A stretch of 7,831 nucleotides of DNA. Origin: an uncultured Acidimicrobiaceae bacterium. GTDB lineage: Bacteria > Actinomycetota > Acidimicrobiia > Spongiisociales > UBA5794. The stretch covers positions 1 to 7,831 of the forward strand of contig CAMYJM010000267.1 of the NCBI GenBank assembly GCA_947258635.1, given 5' to 3'. Shown piece after piece: positions 1-5,107 of this stretch. Under the pieces are notes generated by a model. The model made no database searches. It was not told the origin of the DNA and worked only from the letters and a program-made list of their open reading frames with translations. Both the position numbers and the translations under genes were made by a program. Numbering within the stretch: position 1 is the stretch's first letter; each line of letters opens with the position of its first letter.

Positions 1-631
1 CGTCGTCGCTGCTCGAGGCGATCGCAGCCAGCTTGTCCTCCCGCAGCTTGTCCCCGATACCGATCGCAATGATCCGGGCCCCCGCCGCCTTGGCCGCATC
101 GGCCTCCACGACTGCAGCTGCCAGGCCGGCCGCCCTATCGAAGACGGTCGAACCGTTCACCTTGTTGGGCCGACCATCGGAGGCAAACACGATGAGATCT
201 GGCGCCGGCCGATGCGGGAACAGATTACGGGCCACCAGCAGAGCATCCTGCCAGTTGGTCCGCCGATCGCTCTTGAGAAGGGAAAGCGCGTCATGGAGGG
301 AGTCGGCGTCGCTCGTGAAGTCCTGCAGCACCTTCGCCCTACGATCGAACTCCACCACCGCCATCTGCGTCCGCGTCCTCGGCAAGAACTCATCGACGAA
401 CCCGTCGAAGGCTTCCTTCATGAGACCCAACTCGACCGAGTCGATACTCCCGGATGAGTCAACCACCAGTGCCACGTCCGCCCCACACGAAGCCCCTGGG
501 GTCTGCCCGGCCGCGGGCGCGGTGTGCGCCACGCCGGTCAACAGCGAGGCCAGAACGAGCATGACCACAAGCCAGGCGGCACGCTCCCGCCATCCGAGGC
601 GCGCGTCCCAGTTCCTAGTAAACGATGCCAT
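1..631 (-). CDS. Secreted von Willebrand factor A (VWA) domain protein, C-terminus cut by window edge
   Basis: Translating down from the ATG at 631 gives 210 codons that run off the left edge. The first about 40 residues look like a signal peptide: Arg-containing N-region, hydrophobic stretch at residues 18-35 (AAWLVVMLVLASLLTGVA), then a small-residue AHTAPA region. A VWA domain follows with a complete-looking metal-ion-dependent adhesion site: DSSGS at 58-62, Thr125 in RRTNW and Asp152 in SDGRPN. VWA domains bind protein ligands through a Mg2+ or similar ion, so this is probably an exported or surface-attached binding protein. Whether it has a C-terminal anchor cannot be seen. A good ribosome-binding sequence (GGGAGGG) sits 6 bases before the ATG. 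The gene is separated from the upstream operon by 229 bases, so it probably has its own promoter. The family assignment is firm; the ligand is unknown. Confidence 0.9.
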   Translation of the reverse strand, partial: MASFTRNWDARLGWRERAAWLVVMLVLASLLTGVAHTAPAAGQTPGASCGADVALVVDSSGSIDSVELGLMKEAFDGFVDEFLPRTRTQMAVVEFDRRAKVLQDFTSDADSLHDALSLLKSDRRTNWQDALLVARNLFPHRPAPDLIVFASDGRPNKVNGSTVFDRAAGLAAAVVEADAAKAAGARIIAIGIGDKLREDKLAAIASSSDD

Positions 632-860
632 TTTCGCCCTCCCAGTTCAACCCCTGCCTGCTCGAGACCGCACCAGCTCGAAACAGATCTTGTCTCAGTG
701 CCGCAGATCATACGCGGGTTAAACGAGCTATGGGGGATTATTTCACTCCGCCCCTCCGCAGGGGCTTGCAGAGGAACCAAAACGGCACCCGACGCGCTCA
801 TATCCGCTCGCCAGGGGCGGCCATGACGCAACTTGGAGGGTGGAGGAAGCGTCGCCGTCC
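632..860. other. Intergenic spacer between SOUL gene and VWA gene
   Basis: This 229-base stretch separates the end of the SOUL gene from the start of the VWA gene, both on the minus strand. It holds the VWA ribosome-binding site and the possible -10 element. It also holds a 6-bp GC-rich hairpin at 750-765 (GCCCCT / AGGGGC, four-base loop). The hairpin is not followed by a T-run on either strand, so a Rho-independent terminator is not supported. Open frames crossing the spacer run into the neighbours out of frame and look like chance in GC-rich DNA. Confidence 0.5.
707..712 (-). promoter_or_regulatory. Possible -10 element for the VWA gene
   Basis: Read on the minus strand, TATGAT matches the sigma-70-type -10 consensus at five of six positions and lies about 75 bases before the VWA start codon. 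No convincing -35 hexamer stands 16-18 bases upstream. A TTTAAC lies nearer but at the wrong spacing. This is a weak call from sequence appearance only. Confidence 0.2.
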
Positions 861-1397
861 TCAGGCCACGGCTGAATCCACCTCTTCCCATGCAATCGGC
901 ACCAGGACCTCGTTGCGGCGCAGCGGCGGCGGAGTGATTGGCCCGTTGTAGACCGCGGCGAACGGCTCCCCGGCCGGGGCGATGCCATCACGCGCCAGCC
1001 GGGCGAGCAACGACTGCTTCTCGCGTTGGTAGCGGCGTTCACCGCGAGATCCGCGATAGCGCCTCGCCGCGAATACGCCGGCGGGGATGCGGCGGATGCC
1101 AACCCGGGCATCCTGCGGGTCGGGCAGGGTCTCCTCCGTGAAAGCCCGCTCCATGACGAAGCGGTACTCATAACCGTCCGCGGCGGCCGCCCGGGTCACC
1201 GGAACCGTCATCGCCATCCTCACCGACGCGGTGTTGTTGCCGAAGATGTACCCGGCCAAGCGGCGGAAGGCCTCGTTGCCCGAGCCGTGGAACGTGCCCG
1301 CCACCAACGTTTCCGCGACGAGATGCGAGTCGTAGCGGCGGATCTCGTAGCCGCGCCGTCTCCCTACGACCTGGTACTCCAGCGATTCGTAACTCAC
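861..1397 (-). CDS. SOUL family haem-binding-like protein
   Basis: The protein has 178 residues, the usual length for a stand-alone bacterial SOUL protein. It shows the family pattern throughout: YEIRRY at 17-22, LAGYIFGNN at 47-55, MAMTVPV at 61-67, an ETLPDPQD segment near the middle, and PPPLRRNEVLVPI close to the C-terminus. SOUL/HBP proteins were first described as haem binders, but many bacterial members have no proven ligand, and no signal peptide is visible here, so a cytoplasmic location is likely. The start is GTG with AGAGGAG just upstream. The spacing of about 2 bases is short, but the N-terminus matches the family start, and no better start lies nearby. The gene is the last of the tightly spaced run, 54 bases after the radical SAM gene. 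A role in supplying or binding haem or a lipid-like ligand for the operon is only a guess. Confidence 0.93.
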   Translation of the reverse strand: MSYESLEYQVVGRRRGYEIRRYDSHLVAETLVAGTFHGSGNEAFRRLAGYIFGNNTASVRMAMTVPVTRAAAADGYEYRFVMERAFTEETLPDPQDARVGIRRIPAGVFAARRYRGSRGERRYQREKQSLLARLARDGIAPAGEPFAAVYNGPITPPPLRRNEVLVPIAWEEVDSAVA

Positions 1398-1451
1398 GAC
1401 TCCTCTACGGTGCCGTCCCGGTCGCCGGACCGCCGCCCGGCCGGCTTGCGA

Positions 1452-2984
1452 TCAGACCGGGATCCGAACCGTCTGCCGGCGTCCCGCGCCGGCGAGTTTC
1501 ATGGCGCCCAGCTCCGGCCACGCTTGGGCAGCGCAGAAGGGAACACATTGGTGCCGGTCGCCGACGGTCCCGACGTGCACACAGCACTGCAGCAACCGCT
1601 CCTCGACCATCGTGTGGATGTCCATGAAAGGCTTGACGGTGATCCGCTTGACGCGGGTCGCCACCAGCCTGCGCAGGGCCTCGGGGTCGCGCACCGCCCG
1701 CCCCGCCAGCCGGAGCAGCGTCGTCACGCCGACGTCACAACGCCGCAGCACGACGTCGAAGAGGTCACCGATCTTGGGGTGGGTGAGCGACGAGCGCTCG
1801 CTGAACAGGCCGTGGAGAGACTCCTTGAGCAGGACGCGCATGTCGGCGTCGAGTTCGGGCTGCACGATGCAGTTGCTCACCAGACCGAGCTGATCGAGCA
1901 GCTTGTCATGACCGAGGAGCCGGACGATGCTCGACCATGCGCCATCTGCGCCCTGCACCATGTAGCCGACGCTGGCGCAGTGGGGATGAGAGCAGGGGAG
2001 AGCAATCAGATCGCGCGCTTCCACGGTACCGCCGGTTTGGGGCCCGAGCCGGCGCAACACCCCGGTGTTCGTCAGCCGGTCGCACGGATCGATCCCGTCG
2101 AGCCGGCCGGAACCGAATACCGGCTGGATCGCCACTCCCCCGATGAAGGGCGTCTCCAGCGCAAAGCGGACCACGGCCCCGATCTCATGGTCGTTGACGC
2201 CTCGCGCCGCCGTCATCACCAACGTCGTGAAGACCCCGGCAGAGGTGAGACGTTCAACGGCCCGCCGTTTGAGGCTCCGCAGGTCGGCGCCGCGGTGGTG
2301 GCGGTAGGTGGCCTCGTCGAACCCGTCGAACTGCAGGTACAGCTCGAGGCGGCCGCGGTTGCGGGCCAGGAAGCCGAGCAGGCGATCGTCGCGAGCCACG
2401 AGGACCCCGTTGGTATTGAGGATGACGCGAGTGATGTCGCGGGTCAAGAGCTCCTCGAGTAGGGGCATCAGGTCGGGATGGAGGGTGGGTTCCCCTCCGC
2501 TGATCATCAGGACATCTAGGCGGCCTCCTTCGAGATCGAGCCGGCGGTCCACGTTGGCGATCACCGTGGCGGCGGGAGCAACCCCGGTGAGCTGCGGCGA
2601 CGAGCCGGCGTAGCAGGTCGGGCAGTTGAGATTGCATGCCTCCGTGATGTCTTCGAGGAGGATGCAGGTGTGCTGGATCTGTCGGGCGCCCAGACCGTGG
2701 GCGTAGCACCCGGGAATCGGATCGGAGTTCTCGGGCGAGTCCGGGGTGGGCGACTTGGGGGGCGCCGTCCATTGCTCGAGATAGTCGAGCAGCTCGGCGT
2801 CTTCCTCATACAGCGTCACGACGGGGCCGTGATCGGGGCATTGCCGCACCAGCCACACCGATCCGGCGCCTTCAGCCAGAGTTGCCCCCAGCCGCCGCGT
2901 GGTCGGCGGCTCGGCGACGTGGCAATGGGGACAGAAGGCGACGACGGACCGCCGGATCCGATCGAAGACGGCAGGCGCAATCAT
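1452..2984 (-). CDS. Radical SAM protein resembling the Tes/COG1964 group
   Basis: The 510-residue protein has the radical SAM cluster motif CxxxCxxC at Cys117, Cys121 and Cys124 (CNLNCPTC), followed by SGGEPTLHPD at 162-171 (SAM-binding glycine motif) and LNTNG at 189-193. Before the core is a zinc-ribbon-like region: CPHC at 18-21 and CPDHG at 49-53. The segment QHTCILLEDITEACNLNCPTC strongly resembles the archaeal tetraether lipid synthase Tes and related COG1964 proteins, as do the C-terminal patterns PCSHPHC at 330-336 and the cysteine pairs 467/468 and 480/484. In Tes the region before QHTC carries further cysteines. Here it reads GCYAHGLGARQ with only Cys93, so this is a distinct subgroup. 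Tes enzymes couple lipid tails by radical chemistry; an action on lipid tails here is inference. The ATG at 2984 is preceded by GGGAG at 7 bases and overlaps the stop of the Lgt-like gene as ATGA, indicating translational coupling. The frame stays open far upstream, but that part is antiphase to the Lgt-like gene and is not real. Confidence 0.9.
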   Translation of the reverse strand: MIAPAVFDRIRRSVVAFCPHCHVAEPPTTRRLGATLAEGAGSVWLVRQCPDHGPVVTLYEEDAELLDYLEQWTAPPKSPTPDSPENSDPIPGCYAHGLGARQIQHTCILLEDITEACNLNCPTCYAGSSPQLTGVAPAATVIANVDRRLDLEGGRLDVLMISGGEPTLHPDLMPLLEELLTRDITRVILNTNGVLVARDDRLLGFLARNRGRLELYLQFDGFDEATYRHHRGADLRSLKRRAVERLTSAGVFTTLVMTAARGVNDHEIGAVVRFALETPFIGGVAIQPVFGSGRLDGIDPCDRLTNTGVLRRLGPQTGGTVEARDLIALPCSHPHCASVGYMVQGADGAWSSIVRLLGHDKLLDQLGLVSNCIVQPELDADMRVLLKESLHGLFSERSSLTHPKIGDLFDVVLRRCDVGVTTLLRLAGRAVRDPEALRRLVATRVKRITVKPFMDIHTMVEERLLQCCVHVGTVGDRHQCVPFCAAQAWPELGAMKLAGAGRRQTVRIPV

Positions 2985-3796
2985 CCGGAGTCTCCCGCGA
3001 CCGTCGGCACCGTTGCCAGCGGCGGCCGGCGATAGGAATGTTGCACCAACTGCCGCGCGAAATAGCCGTACAGCAGCGGCATGGTCACCAGCAGGAAGAT
3101 CTGGGAACCGGTGAGGCCAAACGCGAACGTGTCGTTGCCGCGGACGAACTCCACCACGAAGCGGAAGGTTCCATAGCCCAGGAGGAAGACCTTGAAGAGC
3201 TCGCCGGGAACATCGATGCGGGGCTCCAGCCAGCGCAGCAGCGTGTAGAGGCCGATCAAGGCCGCGATCTCGTAGAGAAACGACGGGTGGAGCAGAACCC
3301 CGGTGGTGCATTGTGGGCAGTTGGGAATTTGCGCCCCCACCTCGGGCGAGACGGTGATGCCCCACGGCAGCGCGGTCGGGGTACCGATGGGTTCGGTCAA
3401 GAAGCACCCGATCCGGCCGACGGCGATGCCGAGCGCAACCGCCGGGGCGAATAGGTCGCCGGTCCGATGTGGGTACCCGATCAGGCGCTTGGTGATCAGC
3501 ACACCCACGTAGGCACCGGCGAGGCCACCGAGAACGGTTTTGCCGCCGTGCACCCACAACCCCACGAAGCTGGGGTCGGGATCTTCGGCCAGATAACGCC
3601 ACCCGGTGCCCAATTTGGCGAATAGGGCACCCGTCAGTATCGCCCCGGCTGCAATGGTCCACAGACGGGAATCGTCCATCTTGTGGCGCCGGTTCTCGTG
3701 TCGGAAGACCAACACGGCAACAACGACACCGAACACCACGAACACATCATGGGTGCCGATCTCCAGGTCGCCGATACGGATGAGAACCGGAAGCAT
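2981..3796 (-). CDS. Lgt-fold membrane protein (prolipoprotein diacylglyceryl transferase family paralogue)
   Basis: The 271-residue polytopic membrane protein has the layout of Lgt: an N-terminal PVLIRIGDLEIGTHD strand, a GGKTVLGGLAGA segment at 84-95, GRIGCFLTEPIG at 127-138, HPSFLYE at 170-176 and FRFVVEFVRG at 211-220. Arg128, Arg212 and Glu216 fit conserved Lgt positions. By eye alignment, the residues matching E. coli Lgt Tyr26, His103 and Asn146 are His16, Leu89 and Cys131. Canonical transfer of diacylglyceryl to lipobox cysteine is therefore doubtful. A CPQC pair at 160-163 sits in a loop. I chose the ATG at 3796, which overlaps the stop of the small upstream gene by one base (TGATG). 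A TTG one codon earlier is possible. The stop overlaps the radical SAM start (ATGA). The gene is thus locked between two coupled partners, which suggests a lipid-related job with the radical SAM enzyme. Family membership is firm; the reaction is unknown. Confidence 0.87.
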   Translation of the reverse strand: MLPVLIRIGDLEIGTHDVFVVFGVVVAVLVFRHENRRHKMDDSRLWTIAAGAILTGALFAKLGTGWRYLAEDPDPSFVGLWVHGGKTVLGGLAGAYVGVLITKRLIGYPHRTGDLFAPAVALGIAVGRIGCFLTEPIGTPTALPWGITVSPEVGAQIPNCPQCTTGVLLHPSFLYEIAALIGLYTLLRWLEPRIDVPGELFKVFLLGYGTFRFVVEFVRGNDTFAFGLTGSQIFLLVTMPLLYGYFARQLVQHSYRRPPLATVPTVAGDSG

Positions 3797-3915
3797 CAAA
3801 AGCTGCCGCTAAGGGTGACGACACAGACGCCGAATCCGATTACGAGCACGGCAACGACGATCAACAGGACATTGAGCCATGTTGGGGAGCCACGGGGCTT
3901 CTGCGGTTCGGTCAT
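3796..3915 (-). CDS. Small single-helix membrane protein (39 aa)
   Basis: A short frame starts at the ATG at 3915 and ends with TGA at 3796-3798. The product begins MTEPQKPRGSPTW and then has one hydrophobic helix at about residues 14-36 (LNVLLIVVAVLVIGFGVCVV), ending TLSGSF. Three points support it as a real gene. AGGAG lies 7 bases before the ATG. It starts 10 bases after the methyltransferase stop. Its stop overlaps the start of the Lgt-like gene as TGATG. Without it the operon would have a 129-base gap where all other gaps are shorter. The positively charged N-terminus and single helix fit a small membrane subunit or scaffold for the Lgt-like protein, but no family is recognised. The function is unknown. 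Confidence 0.68.
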   Translation of the reverse strand: MTEPQKPRGSPTWLNVLLIVVAVLVIGFGVCVVTLSGSF

Positions 3916-3925
3916 TCTTCTCTCC

Positions 3926-4552
3926 TCATTTCACAGATGTATGGGGCCGCAGCCGGCGCGGCCACCATGCCGGAACTCGTTGTGCGTAGTCTTTCCATTG
4001 GTCGCCAAACTCGGCCGCCAGCAACCGTTCCTCGTGGCGGGCTTTGATCGCGAAGGCCGGCAGTGCCGCCACGGCGAATACCATCGCCCACGTCCTATAG
4101 ACCATGAGTGCTCCGATGGCTGCCAGTGCGATACCGCAGTACATGGGATGGCGCACGTAGCGGAAGGGGCCGCCCATGATGAGCCGCTGATCGGCGTACA
4201 GCTCGGAGCCGAGCACCGACGAGACGTTGTACATGGTCCCCAGCGTGAGCCGGCCCCACAAATACACGGCGAGGCCGGCGGCCCCGAGGGCGCCACCGAC
4301 GAGCAGCGCCCCGACCCGCATCCAGTCCGGAGGCGTGCCGGGCAGGGGACGCCACAGGAGAATCCACGCCAGGAAGTACGGGATGGCCGCCATGAGGTAG
4401 GTCGCCAGCGCCCCGAACCGAGAGGCGAGACCCAGCCCCCGTCCTGCGGGCCGGCCTCGGGTGCGAACCGCATGGGATCCGGAGATCAGCCACGCCGCCA
4501 GCAGCCCGGCGGCTCCGGCGAGACGGAGCGCTTGCTCGAGCCCGTCGATCAT
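3926..4552 (-). CDS. Isoprenylcysteine carboxyl methyltransferase (ICMT)-type membrane methyltransferase
   Basis: Starting at the ATG at 4552, the product has 208 residues with about five hydrophobic segments. It carries the ICMT/PEMT-type SAM-binding signature GPFRYVRHPMYCG at 128-140, then HEERLLAAEFG at 173-183 and YAQRVPAWWP at 189-198. This superfamily uses S-adenosylmethionine at the membrane to methylate lipids, prenylated cysteine or small hydrophobic molecules. Bacterial members are diverse and the substrate cannot be told from sequence. The frame is open further upstream to 5053, which would give a 375-residue fusion with the PH-like protein. The separate start is preferred because GAGGTG lies about 5 bases before this ATG, and because the upstream gene in its shifted frame ends in a TGA that overlaps the ATG (TGATG). 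The next small gene begins 10 bases after the stop. Confidence 0.87.
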   Translation of the reverse strand: MIDGLEQALRLAGAAGLLAAWLISGSHAVRTRGRPAGRGLGLASRFGALATYLMAAIPYFLAWILLWRPLPGTPPDWMRVGALLVGGALGAAGLAVYLWGRLTLGTMYNVSSVLGSELYADQRLIMGGPFRYVRHPMYCGIALAAIGALMVYRTWAMVFAVAALPAFAIKARHEERLLAAEFGDQWKDYAQRVPAWWPRRLRPHTSVK

Positions 4553-5053
4553 CAGGGCACCTCGGTGGCGCCACCCGTGGCAGGACGGGCGGTCGCTTCG
4601 ACGGCAAACCGTTTGGCCCGACCGAGATGCGCCAGGCACACCACTACCACCACGTGGTGGCAGCAGCAGCATGGCCACGGTGGAAACGATGACGATCACC
4701 GTGCCGATTATCTCCAGGTCGGCGAATACGGCGACCAGGGCGAGGCCGATCGCAACAAACAAACGTTCCGGGAAGAGCTTGGCGCCGAGGGTGACGCCTC
4801 TCACCTCGTCGAGCCGGCGGTCGAGCCGTTTGGTTCCTATCGGCAGGAAACCGAGGAAGGTGCGAGGAGTGCTCACGCGGAGACCGAGCTCGTCCGATTC
4901 CAGCGATGAACGGAGATACCAGGTCACGCCATTAGTCAGCAGCGAGACACGCGTAGGGGCAGAGCCGCCCCCCGTCTCGGCCGACCGGTCCATGTAACTC
5001 ATGACCAGCTCCGGGGCGAACAACTCCAATTCTACCTGTTCGCCGGCGCACAT
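4552..5053 (-). CDS. Small membrane protein with PH-like N-terminal region, frameshifted
   Basis: From the ATG at 5053 the first 131 codons encode a beta-rich soluble part (residues about 36-90, with LLTNGVTWYLR and FLGFLPIGTKR) and two hydrophobic segments (98-110 and 113-131). The pattern recalls bacterial PH-like membrane proteins, but I cannot name the family. At about 4660 the coding signal moves to the +1 frame. There it continues as VVVVVCLAHLGRAKRFAVEA and ends at the TGA at 4552-4554, overlapping the methyltransferase ATG. The shifted frame has 27 of 36 codons ending in G or C, the unshifted frame about 20 of 36. The span of 502 bases is one more than a multiple of three, so one extra base would explain it. 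The intact product would have about 166 residues. Another start, the ATG at 5002, has a better ribosome-binding site (GGAG at 5009-5012, six bases away). Confidence 0.6.
4647..4660. repeat. Perfect 14-bp palindrome at frame break
   Basis: CCACCACGTGGTGG is a perfect inverted repeat without a spacer, flanked by a (CTG)3 run on the minus strand. It lies exactly where the reading frame of the PH-like membrane protein changes. It could form a cruciform or hairpin and cause a sequencing or polymerase slip. A role as an operator inside a gene is less likely. Confidence 0.6.
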
Positions 5054-5107
5054 CCTGCGGACGCGGCGTCCTGTGGTGACCGGATAGTCATCGTGGGCGA
5101 GACGACG
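5054..5107. other. Short gap between the large unknown gene and the PH-like gene
   Basis: These 54 bases contain GGACGC-G-GCGTCC at 5059-5071, an inverted repeat with a one-base centre, just before the ATG at 5053. No T-run follows, so a terminator is not supported. The short gap on the same strand allows the large gene to belong to the same operon as the genes downstream. Confidence 0.35.

Noticed and set aside
750..765. GC hairpin as a transcription terminator for the SOUL end of the operon
   Set aside because: The stem is only 6 bp and no run of T follows on either strand.
1026..2462. Long plus-strand open frame (478 codons)
   Set aside because: It lies antisense to the radical SAM and SOUL genes, whose motifs are unmistakable. 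Its product has no recognisable domain and the composition of a GC-rich shadow frame.
2985..3662. N-terminal extension of the radical SAM frame by 226 codons
   Set aside because: The frame is open by chance because of high GC. It runs antiphase through the Lgt-like gene, gives an Arg/Pro-rich nonsense-like sequence, and the ATG at 2984 has a good ribosome-binding site and ATGA coupling.
3683..4909. Long plus-strand open frame (408 codons)
   Set aside because: It lies antisense to the methyltransferase, microprotein and PH-like genes. Its low-complexity, His/Arg/Pro/Gly-rich product is typical of a shadow frame.
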